NCBI GenBank assembly: GCA_027943335.1 | Contig: BSBK01009265.1 | Coordinates: 124,001 to 188,000 of the forward strand | Source of the DNA: Chamaecyparis obtusa | Lineage: Eukaryota; Streptophyta; Pinopsida; Cupressales; Cupressaceae | Length of the DNA stretch: 64,000 nt | Reading direction: 5' to 3' | In this document: one piece after another, positions 35,504-47,321 of the stretch | Layout: each line of letters starts with the position of its first letter | Position numbering within the stretch: the stretch's first letter is position 1 | Program-made: the position numbers and the translations under genes | Notes under the pieces: generated by a model | Database searches by the model: none | Seen by the model: only the letters and a program-made list of their open reading frames with translations | What the model was told of the DNA's origin: nothing

Positions 35504-36731
35504 TGTTAATCTCTATTGAGCATTTAAGGTTGTCATTAGTATCAAAGGATATCAAAGAGATCGGTCGGTCACTTATATTGAGTTGGTTGGTAACCAAAAG
35601 TAAGACAAAGCATTCGGTAAAGCCTTTACACCGAGCATCACATAGTTTACCAAGCACTAGCAACACCAACACCAACGGATAGTAAACACTGAGCATCGCA
35701 GTATACACCAAGCAGTTTATACAGTGTTTACCGATGATCAAAGAAAATGGCATAGTAATCTGAAATGGCACATTCTTCTATGCAAATGGTTACAACAAAT
35801 CATAAAATAGTTTACCAAGATCAAGGAGCATTTATTGTAAAAGATACTCATTAAATGTAATGTTTATCTTATTTTAATAGTTGATCTAGGTTATTTTTGC
35901 ACCGTAGATATTAGGGTTATGATTATTTTTGTAACCTAATTTTTGCTAAAGTGGCAAAAATAGATAACTATATATTTTGTATGTTCACATCATTTTATGA
36001 GGTTCGTGAACTGATATATATGAATCACAGAGCACTTGAAGCCATAGCCTAACTTCAAGTCAATCAGTTTACAGAGCAGAACAGAGTACAGAGGATATCA
36101 GATTGAGCAGAATCAGAGAAGGCTACCGAGCATAACAGAGCAGTGAATCATCATAGTCAAGGTGATATTTTATGAGCATTTATTGATATGTTTCAAACAA
36201 TTGAGTTGTCAACTAGCAGATAACTGCTTATTACTCTCTGACAATTGTAATAGAGTTTTTGATAAAATCTCTTAATAGAGTAGACTTAACAGTCTTATGT
36301 AAATCTCTTAACCGAGTACACACGTCATTAGTGTTGTCAAAATCCTATAACTAGGTAGATCTAGTTGATCTAATATGTTACTCCTAACAGGGTAAGATCA
36401 CCAGAAGTGATCAAAACTTGTAGCCTTAACAGGCAAACTTTTTCTATCTGCAGTAGTGAAGAATTTGTGGGTGTCATCCCCACCGTAGTTTTTACCTTCT
36501 TACAAGGGTTTCTGCGTTACCAAAATACTTGTGTTATGTGATGATCATATTGATTTCATGTTGTTTACTTTCTCAAGTTAACTAGATGATTGATTTATGC
36601 AATTAGATTCAAGTTATTTTGATCGGTTATCACAGTACACAGTTATAGATCTGAAAGGTTTTATAAGTAAAATTTTGAAGTCACTGATTTACCCCTCCCG
36701 TCTCAGTACCTATCTCTCCTAATTCTAATAA
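35504..36731 (+). mobile_element. 5' LTR of element D
   Basis: Starts TGTTAATCTC and ends near TTCTAATAA, so the 3' terminus is not the usual CA. A TATA motif (TATATATT) is at 35969-35976. By eye the first ~520 bp match the 3' LTR at about 95%. Confidence 0.92.
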
Positions 36732-36732
36732 T

Positions 36733-36744
36733 TGGTATCAGAGC
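36733..36744 (+). other. Primer binding site of element D
   Basis: TGGTATCAGAGC, complementary to the 3' end of initiator methionine tRNA, lies one base after the LTR. This site is typical of plant Ty1/copia elements. Confidence 0.9.
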
Positions 36745-36794
36745 ACAGTTCTTTTGTTGAACAATCTAACCACTGAAGGGTAAAGATCTAAGTC

Positions 36795-38033
36795 ATGGAG
36801 AGATACAAACTTGACAAGACTATTGAGAATCAGAAGATACAAATATAGATGTTTGTGGAACAGTATAAACAAGCCAAGGAAGAACTGAAGAAATTACTGG
36901 TTGAAAGGAAGAATCTTGCAATTCTGAAAAATGAAATCGATTATCATGAAGAACCTATTCATGAAATATTTGATCATATTGGATCAAGCTCTGGAAGCAT
37001 CTCTGACGAATCTGAAAGCATAATCTCTGATTTGTCTGAAAAGAATCAGCATCTATCTGAGCAAGTGAAAGCACTTCAAATTGGTCATGAATCTCAGTTG
37101 GTGAGAATGGTGGAAATCATGAACAATGCTAGACAAGCTGAACAAGATCAGAATCTAGCTATTGAAGACCGAAGACTGATGACTGAACAACTCCAAGCAA
37201 AAGAAAGTGAAATATAAAGACTCACTAATCATCACTTCCAAGTATCAAATCAGATGATGAAAGTTAATCAAGAAATGAACCGAGTAAATGGAGAATTATC
37301 AAGAAGACTTGAAGATGTTGCAATACTCAAAGAAGATAATGAAAAACTAAGAAATGAAATAAAGATACAAAAGCAACATAATGAAATGATGAAGATAGCT
37401 GAGGACAGTTCTAAAAAGATTGATGATTTCCTGACTAATCATAGAAGATTCAAAAGCAGAGTCAGTATAGGCTACACCGGTGAAGGAGAATCATCACAAC
37501 AAACTAAAAAAGTCAACAACAATCAAAGTTAGAAACCTAAAGTGTTGGCATGTTATCACTATGGAAAACTAGGACATACATCTAATGTGTGCAGAAGCAA
37601 AGCACAAGGTAAACCTCCTGTCATTCCTAAATTCAATGGATATTGTTATTATTGTGGTAAGTTTGGACATCCAGCTTATGAATGCAGAGCTAAGCAGAAT
37701 GACATTGCTAATAATACTACTGAGGAGAAAATATGCTATACTCATAATAAGCATGGACACACTGCAAGGGACTGCAAGGCAAAAATGAAACAAGCCTGGA
37801 CACCTAAAGAGAAACTACAACGAAAGCCATATCAACCGAAGAGACAAGGTAACTCATATGTTTGGGATTATAATACATGGACTAATTGTGTTGTATGTGG
37901 TCAGTATGGACATATTGCAGCAAACTGTTATAGAAAGAGTCATATTGGACAATCAAGAAATTGGATAGATGCAAGAATGGCATGTATGCAATGTCACAAG
38001 GTCGGTCATTTAAGCAAGAACTGCAGAGACTGA
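36795..38033 (+). pseudogene. Gag of element D with five zinc-knuckle units
   Basis: From MERYKLDKTIENQ one frame runs 413 codons, broken only by TAG (36846), TAA (37215) and TAG (37530); a C-to-T change explains each. The N-terminal half is Glu/Lys/Gln-rich and looks like a coiled coil. The C-terminal third has five CCHC-type units, at ~37551, 37644, 37734, 37890 and 37983. The second (CYYCGKFGHPAYEC), fourth and fifth are intact. The first has Tyr and the third His in place of the second Cys. No capsid motif is obvious. It probably binds element RNA. Confidence 0.82.
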
Positions 38034-38752
38034 GCACCAGATGAAAGCCATATATTTGAGAGTGGATATAATATTGCAAAAATTATGAAGTTAAGGAACA
38101 CAATGTGGAAGAAGGCATCTAATGAGAATCCTGAGTCAAGTAACACTGTCGGTGAAACCTCATCCACTGGATTGGGTGACATCGGAACCTCCACTTAAGA
38201 TGACAAAGGTATGTATGGAACTGACATTTTTTTTATCACATTTTACATACAGTTCCTTATATATGATGTACAAATACCAAATCTGCATGAATAAAGATGC
38301 ACTATGGTTTATGTGTTGTGAGTTTGCAAATGTCACATAGTCGGTAAAAGAAGAAACAAGAGTTGATTACCCGACGGTAATCACTATACAAGGTTAATCG
38401 ACAACAGTGCAAACTGATGAAGAAATTTTATGTTAACTGAGAAAAGGAAATTGTAGATATTACCAAGCTGACAGCTATTTCATATCAAAAGTTGGGCCAT
38501 GCATTTAATGCACCAAAGTTTGAGCGGGAATATCAAAAAGTCTATAAATACACACGAAACAAAGTTCATTGTTACATTGTGATTTCGAAGAATAGAGATT
38601 TTACAAAGAAGAGTTCAAGTTAAAGATTTTCCAGAAAAGATTCAAAGCTACTGTAGATCGAACCGACAATAATTCTTCGACGATATCGAGTAAGTTCATT
38701 TGCCTACTGAACACTAGTTATCTATTGCTTGCTGAAACCCTAAAAACAATTT
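38034..38752 (+). promoter_or_regulatory. Internal spacer with candidate promoter for ORF2 of D
   Basis: No ORF of note. TATAAATA at 38543-38550 (context GTCTATAAATACACACG) lies 203 bp before the ORF2 start. After it comes leader-like DNA ending AAACCCTAAAAACAATTT before ATGGC. AAACCCTA is the telo-box word of many plant gene promoters. GAGTAAGT near 38690 could be a splice donor. Together these suggest a separate transcription unit inside the element. Confidence 0.5.
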
Positions 38753-41700
38753 ATGGCATCAACATCATCTGCAAGCAAATCGCAAAACATTGAGGAGGAA
38801 GTAGAATTAATTGTTAGGGCTAATTTCGCTGAGGCCAAATTCAAACCACATCCCAAGGTTGCAGCACAAACGGACAATATGGGCACATTTTCGAGCATTC
38901 CAGATAGGGTTTATTTAACAGAAGATGTTAGGGCCTATATTCACTGCAAAATCGGAGAAGTAGGTGATTTTGAGACCATTGTTTCTTATCAGCAAGTTTG
39001 TGGACCAGATGGAAAGTTAAAATCAGAATATGAGAAGATTGAGAACTCGGGGTTAACATGTGTCACGCACTACCCGCAATCTTTCAAAACTGACTGGATA
39101 AGAATTGTATTGAGCAGATTTCATGATGGGAAATTCTGGCTAGACAAACTTGTTGAGGTCACAAAGAAGATTATCAGTAGGTTTACTGGGTACCCTACAA
39201 CTGACAAAGCAAAAGCCTTTCGAAGTTCATCTCGTCTCGATGTTGAAAAGAACATTGGAGCTCAATGGGATGGTAGGGCACTAAAAATCTCACCATCAAA
39301 GACCCAACAGTAAAATTTGCAGCACATGTCATTGGGTACGAGATATTTCAATCTAGCAGACTAAACAGTGTACCCTGCAGCGCCGTGGACATGGCATATA
39401 AAATTTTGAAGAAAGATCACCAGGTAGATCTTGCCAAACTGCTACTACACCAACTACAAGAGAATATGAAGATAATAAGATCAAAGAAGTCCAACACATG
39501 TAAGTACGGATCACTGCTTGTCTGTACATTTTTCTATCTGCAAAAATATGTACCTGGTATCGGTAAAGTAAACTGGCAATCCGATAAACTGATAACTGCA
39601 CCAATTGGTGATATGATGAAAAGTCTAGGAGATAATTTGAATAAGGAATTTGATGCATATTTCAAAGAGTTTCACAAAAAAATGCATCAAAGGAGTAGAA
39701 TTCGAAGGGAATTAGTGAGTAAATTTGAAGATGACATATGTTTTGTAGTCAGCACATACCACTCAATGATAAAGGTAGTGGAACTGAGAACAAAATGGCT
39801 GGCATCGATGGGATACGAAATGAACTATGATTTCACTTTGAAATCTATTAATGCATTGCTGGAATTACCGATAGATATCACTGCCACTAGTTTTGGCACA
39901 TATGAGGAAGCTAAGTCACAAATCACTACAGACATAGAGATCGGAAAAATGTCTAGAAGGGCAAAGAAAATGAGAAAAGATCTCGCAGCAAGATATGGAA
40001 ATGCATCTGCCTCATCTGCGGAGTCACCGGTTAAAGAAACAACCGAAGGTCAATTACATTTGGCTGACAAGCCCTATGATAGCGAGGAGACCGAGTCAGA
40101 CAAAGAAAAGGATCCCACACCAGTTCCTCCCACCAATGTTGAATAGGAAATGCAGTTACCAGAACCTGAAGGAATGAAGACACATTCGTCAACTGTAGCA
40201 CAACCTACCAAGAAAGAAGTAGTAAAAGTAGCAAAAAGAAGAGCAGCTACACCGACGAAGAAATACATAAAGAGAAAGACAAGAAAGTAGCTGAGACACT
40301 GAAGAAAAAGAGGAAATACATAAGAAGTAAAGAAGATATAGAGGAGACTGACACTAAAAATGATCCTAATCAATTCAAGATAGTTCATAACAGGGAAAGT
40401 ACAATAGAAGAAATAATTGAAGATATAATTGAAAATGGAAATCTTGCAAATCCAGGCATAGGCAAATTTGACAAAATGTCAATTGAGGACAAGACAAAGC
40501 TAGAACATGCTATCATCCGGATGATGATTAAATTCAAGAGAGTACGAATGGAATTCGCATGTCAATTGCTGAAGGAACTAGATGACAAAATAAATGAGAA
40601 ATGGGCTATTGCACTAGATATAGAGAAAAGGAAAAGAGAACAATCATTAGCTCGTGCAGCCTCACACTTCAGCTATGATGTTGTAAGTGAATACTTGACA
40701 AAGTACCAACCAAGATTTCTAGTCAAGAATAGAGCTATGCAGATAATGGATGAGAATGTGGCTGATTTGGATGTCACATGTGATTCTCTATGGACATCAA
40801 TTTTGAAAGTAGAAGAGAAAGTTGAACAGGAAGCATTCCTGAAACTGTCTAAGAAGAGACACAGTTCAAAAGGTAAAGGTATTTACATTGATGATGACAA
40901 GGGAAAGAAGCTAAAGGACACTGGTATATTAGTTACTGAGGTAATTGATATCACAGAACAAAAGGAAGAAATAAGAATTTCACAAGATGCACCGGATCAA
41001 GTAGAGATCCACTTGAAGAAGAAAACCGATGACGATGTACTCATTGAGGACATCACTAACGGTGATCCTGATGATAAGGATGATGAAGATGTGACTATTG
41101 CACCAAACAAAGATGAAACACTAGACACTGATAGTGTGTTCACATCTCTACCGGGTGAACTTCCTGTACTTGCAGAGGTAGTTGAAATACTTTCACAAGT
41201 ACAATCTGATGCTTCTTATCCTGAGAAAAATAAAGATACAACAAGGATACAAGCACCTGAGCAACCTACAGATACAAATGAGCCTACCAAAACAAAGTCA
41301 TAATCTACAGAAACAAAGGAACCAGAAGAAACAAAGTCGACTGAGGTGAACCCACCTGACACTACAACCAAGACTCCCACACCATCTACTGAGGAGCAGA
41401 AGAAGGAAGATACGATGTCAATTGGGAAAGATACTCTGAAAAGTGGAGAAAAAGCTATTGTTATTAGTGAGAAGAAGTCACCTCTTGCACAAAAGAAGAA
41501 GAAGAAGAAAGAAAAAGGGTTGGTCACCATTGATGAAGTCATAATTATACCAAAATGTGACCCGAGAACCCTAAGCCCCGAGGAACTAAGTAGATATGGG
41601 GAGCTATGTTCAAGGAAAGCGGCACAAGAAAAGTTTAGGCAAGAACACAAACAAAAAGAAGTGTTACATGATGTGAGGGATATTCTGCAACAAATAGTAC

Positions 41701-42359
41701 CGGAGACAAATATTGATGAGAATACTCCCATCATAGATCAACTTGCTACACTCGCTGACAAAATCAATGCCCCTGATACAGATGCAGACAAAAGAATAGA
41801 AGAAAGGGAAAAATCAAAGATTCGGGACAAATTGGTAGAAAGGATTAGCATAGAAGTGGCACTGAAAAAGGTAAAATTATCTGAGGTCATTACCGAGGTA
41901 AAATCTATCACCCAGATAATCTGTCAATTTTTTATCAAGCTTTGTACTTCAGACACCTTCACTATAGAAGTCAGTGAAAAGATAAAAGGTTTAGAAGCAG
42001 AAATAAAGTTGAGTACACAAGCAGCTATAACTGAGCTGAATGCTTTCTTAAAGCATATTCACCGAGTTCAGGAACTCCGGCAGTTGATAGCAGATCTAAG
42101 AAAACAAGAAGAGCAAATCATTGATCAGGTCACAGAGTTACAAATAGAACTCACTCCTTACCTGAAAATTTTTGAAACTCATATTGTCAAAGTTGAACAA
42201 CTTGTAGCAACACCAAAGATTTTGGTGTTAGATAATATATTTGACATGCGTGCACAAGTTGGTCTTGAGCATATTCCTCTTACCAACTTGAAAGAGGAGT
42301 GGGACAACCTCTTGGAGTCTATAAAGAAAACCCATCAAAACATTTTTTATAAGATGTAA
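38753..42359 (+). pseudogene. ORF2 of element D, large protein of unknown function
   Basis: About 1200 codons, four open pieces: 38753-39313, 39385-40146, 40476-41303 and 41346-42359. Frameshifts lie near 39280 and 40260, and stops at 40144 and 41301. Starting MASTSSASKSQ, the first ~450 residues look globular (CVTHYPQSFKTDWIRIVLSR, HDGKFWLDKLVEVTKKIISR, then NSVPCSAVDMAYKIL after the shift). A Lys-rich segment, a helical part (LEHAIIRMMIKFKRVRMEFA), a long acidic stretch, a KKKKKK patch and a predicted coiled coil follow. There is no RT, RNase H, integrase or protease motif. It could be an envelope-like accessory protein or a captured host gene. I cannot assign a family. Confidence 0.75.
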
Positions 42360-42585
42360 GTATACATTATTTTTTTCATGTTTGGCATTATTATCAAAAA
42401 GGGGGAAAACATGTATATGTCAAATAAGTATACTTTGATATGTACATATTACTGGGAGCATGCACCGAGGGGGAGTACTTTGTACTTAGAAAAAAAAAAT
42501 TGTTGTGGATATGTATATGGCAGAGACATAAGGAATATATAGAAATATTTTGTCTATATACATTCGAAGTTTTGATACTAATGCC

Positions 42586-42597
42586 AAAGGGGGAGAT
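42586..42597 (+). other. Polypurine tract of element D
   Basis: AAAGGGGGAGAT directly precedes the 3' LTR start. The region 42360-42585 is an AT-rich 3' untranslated stretch with no ORF and a second AAAGGGGGAAAA-like tract near 42398. Confidence 0.85.
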
Positions 42598-43827
42598 TGT
42601 TAATCTCTATTGAGCATTTAAGGTTGTCATTAGTATCAAAGGATATCAAAGAGATCGTTCGGTCACTTATATTGAGTTGGTCGGTAACCAGAAGTAAGAT
42701 AGAGCAGTCAGTAAAGCCTTTACACCGAGCATCACATAGTTTACCAAGCACCAGCAACACCAACACTGACAGATAGTAAACACCGAGCATCACAGTATAC
42801 ACCGAGCAGTTTATACAGTGTTTACCGATGATCACAAAAAATGGCATAGTAATTTGAAATGGCACATTCTTCTATGCAAACGGTTACAATAGATCATAAA
42901 ATGGTTTACCAAGATCGAGGAGCATTTATTGTAAAAGATACTCATTAAATGTAATGTTTATCTTATTGTAATAGTTGATCTAGGTTATTTTTGCACCGTA
43001 GATCTTAGGGTTATGATTATTTTTATAACCTAATTTTTGCTAAAGCAGAAAAAATAGAACACTATATATTTTGTATATTCACATCATTTTATGAGGTTGG
43101 TGAACTAATATATATGAATCATGGAGCACTTGAAGCCATAGCCTAACTTCAATTCAATCGGTTTACAGAGCAGAACAGAGTACAGAGGATATCAGATTGA
43201 GTAGAATCAGAGAAGGCTACAAAGCAGAATAGAGAAGTGAATCATCACAGTCAAGGTGATATTTTATGAGCATTTATTGATCTATTTCAGACAATTGAGT
43301 TGTCAACTAGCAAATAACTGCCTATTACTCTCTGACAATTGTAATAGAGTTTTTGATAAAATCTCTTAATAAAGTAGACTTAACAGTCTTATACATAAAT
43401 CTCTTAACCGAGTACACACTTCATTAGTGTTGTCAAAATCCTATAACTAGGTAGATCTAGCTAATCTAATATGTTACTCCTAATAGGGTAAGATCACCAT
43501 AAGTGATCAAAACTTGTAGCCTTAACAGGAAAACCTTTTATATCTGCAGTACTGATGAATTTGTGGGTGTCATCCCCACCACAGTTTTTACCTTCTTACA
43601 AGGGTTTCTGCATTACCAAAATACTTGTGTTATGTGATTTTCATATTGATTTCATCTTGTTTACTTTCTCAAGTTAACTAGATGATTGATTTATGCAATT
43701 AGATTCAAGTTATTTTGATCGGTTATCACAATACACAGTTATAGATCTGAAAGGTTCTACAAGTAAAATTTTGAAGTCACTGATTCACCCCTCCCCTCTC
43801 AGTACCTATTTCTCCTAATTCCAATAA
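42598..43827 (+). mobile_element. 3' LTR of element D
   Basis: 1230 bp, TGTTAATCTC...TTCCAATAA, matching the 5' LTR over its full length. TATA motif at 43063-43070. The DNA after it (AATTTTGACAAGG) continues the leader of element C. Confidence 0.92.
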
Positions 43828-45900
43828 ATTTTGACAAGGTTTTGACACAAGATGAAAAAGACTCAAATCAATAAATCAGAAGACAAAATCAAACTCAAGA
43901 GCTCACTTGAGGAAAATGAATGAATTTGTTCTAGTTTCTACTTTGTTCTTGACACGGTGACTGTTTTGACAGAATCTGGAAATAGGCTGTGAAAATTGGG
44001 TCTCTACAATTTTGACAACTTACTAGCAATTATTTTTTTAAATTTCTCAAATGACTTTCTGCAGGATTGTATGACAGTGGGTATGCTCTGAAACGACAGT
44101 TGACAAAACTCGTATGACAATTGCAAAGCTCGCATGACAATTGATAGCAAGATTTTGACTTTTTGCTTTTGATTGGTGGCAAAACTTGTACGACACTATA
44201 CAAGTTGTCATACGACAATACAGGGGTTCTGAAATGATAATTGCCAAAACTCGTACGACTTTCTGACCTTATGGGACAACTTTTGACTCCAGAAAGGAAT
44301 TTTACTTCAAATTTTGCAAATTTTAGGTTTTCAATTTCAGATTGTTCACAAATTTTTCTATCCAGGTTTGAAGATTATTCTGGGATCGTTCATTTTCAGT
44401 AACCAAATAGATAAACAAGCACGCAAAATAGCAAGCAAGTGATTCCAAGAACGTCTGAAAATAATGAACAGGGGACAAAGCAACCATGCGCATGAACAAT
44501 CAAGTGATTGAATGTGCTAATCCCTAGGAATGCTAATTGTATATGTTCCAAAAAGTTTTTCAATAACACACATATTCCTAGAAAAATGAAAATTTGGCCT
44601 CATTAGGGTTTGTAGTAATGGTTTGACTCTGCAACTTTTGTGATCTCAAGAGGGCAAACTCCAATCCAGGCACACCGGGGTTTTGACACAGTCTGAAAAA
44701 TTAATCAATCAGGAGCTGCTAGGGAGATCTAACAACCCAACAAAAGACCACACCTGTGAAGATTTCCTCCACAAGGACATTTATATAGCGGCTGCTACTA
44801 CCACGGCAAAAATGGTTATATCGCTTGAGGTTCTGTCCACGTGGTTGACCCAATTAAGGGAATGTCCACTATGGTTAACCCTCTCTAAAGGTGACTCACA
44901 AAAGATACTACATGGAGACTGGTTCCAAATTCAAGGATCTAAGTTTCTGATACTACCCAAAAAGGGAGTAGAGCATAGTCCTCTAGCCTTTTCACTTTTA
45001 ACCAAAACAAAGCAAACAGATTAATCTGGCACGCTAAGACCAAGATTATCTCACAAAGATCTATGATGTCAACCACTTATGATCTATCAACCTCTCTGGA
45101 GAGAGAATGTATCAATCAAAAGTTGAAGACGCAAAAATCTAGTAGAGCGTGAGACTCTCTCAGTAACCTCCCTACCTACAAGGGGATCCTTCGTCAAGAA
45201 GAGCTTCGTATGCATGAACAAGAAAAAGAAGCCCACTCTCTTGAGATCATCCACAAATAGTGTTCATAGGGCCTATTTACTATGTGTAACAGATATGCAG
45301 AAAACAAATCTATGTTCCTTTTATAGCCCAAAATGAAGTCTGTGATATGAAAGCAAGAAAAGTCACACAAACTTGACACGTGAGAGTTTGTTTTAACCAA
45401 ATCAAAATGTTATCAGCTTGAGGAGAATACCTAAATTCCTCACAATGCGCTTAGTAGATTTTTACCTATTTTAGCAATTTTTCTCATGCTTTTCCCAATC
45501 AGATTCAGCAAATATTAGTCAAAAATAGAAGATTTCAATTGTTAGGGTTAGCTGTTAGTCCAAATCTGAAAATCAAATCTAAAAAACTGCCAAAAATTTT
45601 GAAACGATAATTGAATCCTGGATTCAAACCTCATACGATAGTGGGTTACCTCCCAAATGACAGTCGGGAAACTCGTACGACATTAGGTATCTTCTCATAT
45701 GACAATAGAGCTTTCAAATGACAATGTGTACCTTCTAATATGAGCCTCACTAGAATCAACTGTCATACGACAGTGGGTACTTCCTGGTACAACTTTTGTC
45801 ATAAAGTCATATGAAAAATGTATGGACAGAAAATAAAAGATTGTAGTTTTAACCAAAAAATAACAAGAAATTGATAGAAATTGAATGGAAACCCGTTTCA
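43828..45900 (-). other. 5' leader of element C (distal part)
   Basis: Non-coding on the - strand apart from short frames. Together with 35277-35503 it makes a ~2.3-kb leader between primer site and gag. Dense CTCGTATGACAATT-type motifs occur at 44060-44285 and 45600-45815. The + frame at 44683-45024 (113 codons) has no known domain, and I treat it as chance. Confidence 0.65.
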
Positions 45901-45920
45901 GGGTCCCACGGTGGGCGCCA
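45901..45920 (-). other. Primer binding site of element C
   Basis: On the - strand TGGCGCCCACCGTGGGACCC lies four bases after the LTR end. A TGGCGCC... site is common in Tat and Athila elements. It fixes the 5' LTR as the right-hand copy. Confidence 0.88.
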
Positions 45921-45924
45921 GAAA

Positions 45925-47316
45925 TGTGTGTAAATTTTGTACCTAGCTATAGACACAACACATTAGTAAAACATTAGAGGTTAGCAAAATTTGAAATTTG
46001 CAAGTAATTGAAACTATGCTAACCAGGCAATTTACTGTCTTCTAGTAGGTGCGAGTATGATTTTCTCATATTGAAATCGAGATCAGTGACAATGCAACAC
46101 CTAAATGAAGGATTTAATGCTAAAGAATGAAGAACTGTATGAATGCAGATTAATCTATTTTTTGGATTTTTTATGCAATAAGATGAAAAACTGTATGAAT
46201 CTAAGCTATAATTGATTGAAAATGATAGGCAAATTTAATCTAAGAATGATATGAATATGAATGCAAAAGTATGCAAAAGCTATGAATTATGAATTGATCT
46301 CACAAAATTGTCTATCGCAAAATCTTTGTTCTTCAGTTGTAAATTCGTCAGAGTAATTGTGCAAATTTGAGAGATATGAGATTGAAAGCTTGAGAGATAT
46401 AATTGATTGAAAGTTGGAGGGATATTTTGATTGAAAGCTTGAGATATTCAGAGAGATTGAAAGCTTGAGGGATTTTGAGAGATTTTTGAGAGATTGAAAG
46501 CTTTGAGGGATTTTAGAGAGGGATGAATTATGAAGAGCTGAGCCTTATTTTTATAGAAATCTAGGGCTTGAGGATGCATAAAAAAATCATAAATCACTCT
46601 TGATAAACTCGGGTTAATTTTTGAGTTAAAAAGAAATTAAGAATAAATAACTCATAAAATCATGCAAAAGTAGTTTTTATCTCAAAATAGAGTTTTAGTT
46701 CTCTCTTTCAACTCATCATCAGATGTTGAGCTTAGAAAGTTAACAAATTGAAAATAAAAGTTATTTTAAAGTTGACTGCTTTTCTGATTGTGCATGATTT
46801 AATATGAATTAATTTAATAAATAAAGTGATTTATTTTCAACTTAACTGATTTTAAAATTAAAACAATTGATTTATGGGTTAATCAATTATTAAATCAAAC
46901 TTTTATTCAAAAACTATGTTATTAAATATTGACAACTGACTTTAATTAATTAAATAGGAATTTAATCAATTAGTCATAAGATTTTTTATTTATTGTCAAA
47001 ATTAAATAATAAAATTTAGGAATAAATATAATTAAATGTAATTAAATAATTAAGTGGCAATATTAAATTTGATTAATTAAATATTCAAAATATTCAATTA
47101 ATCAAACTTTAGGATAAATAAGATTTATCGCCAAATAATTATTAAATTAAGAATAATTATGATAAATTAGGAATATTTCCCAATGCAGAATTTAGGATAA
47201 TCAATTAAATTCGATAATGTGCAGATGTGCCTTAGGTTAGGACTTTTGTATCGATTTCATTCAATTTGAAGATGTAGGAGGTTAATGAAGCTATAGCCCA
47301 TTTTTGGGGTATTACA
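45925..47316 (-). mobile_element. 5' LTR of element C
   Basis: 1392 bp, partner of 20864-22297. TATA motif TATAAAAA on the - strand at 46548-46555. Its outer edge (TATTACA at 47310-47316) abuts the decayed target duplication AGTTT and then RNase H of B. Confidence 0.92.
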
Positions 47317-47321
47317 AGTTT

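Larger units (their letters stand above)
35504..43827 (+). mobile_element. Element D: gag plus large ORF, pol-less LTR retrotransposon
   Basis: LTRs of 1228 and 1230 bp flank a tRNA-iMet-type primer site, a gag with zinc knuckles, a ~1200-codon second ORF and a polypurine tract. No protease, RT, RNase H or integrase is present. The target duplication is ATTTT (35499-35503 and 43828-43832), or AATTTT if the LTR ends one base earlier. It sits in the 5' leader of element C, and the C sequence resumes at 43828. The primer site suggests Ty1/copia-derived machinery acting in trans, which is inference. Confidence 0.92.
20864..47316 (-). mobile_element. Element C: Tat-lineage Ty3/gypsy retrotransposon nested in B and split by D
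   Basis: LTRs at 20864-22297 and 45925-47316 enclose a - strand gag, PR, RT, RH, aRH, IN and an antisense PMD gene. Without D (8324 bp) the element is ~18.1 kb. The flanks in B, ATTAT (20859-20863) and AGTTT (47317-47321), are a decayed 5-bp target duplication (three of five match). B's RNase H frame is restored when C and one copy are removed. The pol frame is continuous from 31626 to ~27914 apart from stops, so decay is mostly by substitution. Confidence 0.92.

Noticed and set aside
36733..36744. TGGTATCAGAGC as part of a tRNA gene
   Set aside because: No cloverleaf can be formed around it. Its place one base after an LTR identifies it as a primer binding site.
38753..42359. ORF2 of D as a frameshifted pol
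   Set aside because: No protease, RT, RNase H or integrase motif is visible in any of its four pieces, although the pol motifs of B and C are readable at a similar degree of decay.
44683..45024. 113-codon + frame in the C leader as an extra gene
   Set aside because: No homologous frame is found in the leader of B, there is no known domain, and a single frame of this length is expected by chance in several kilobases.
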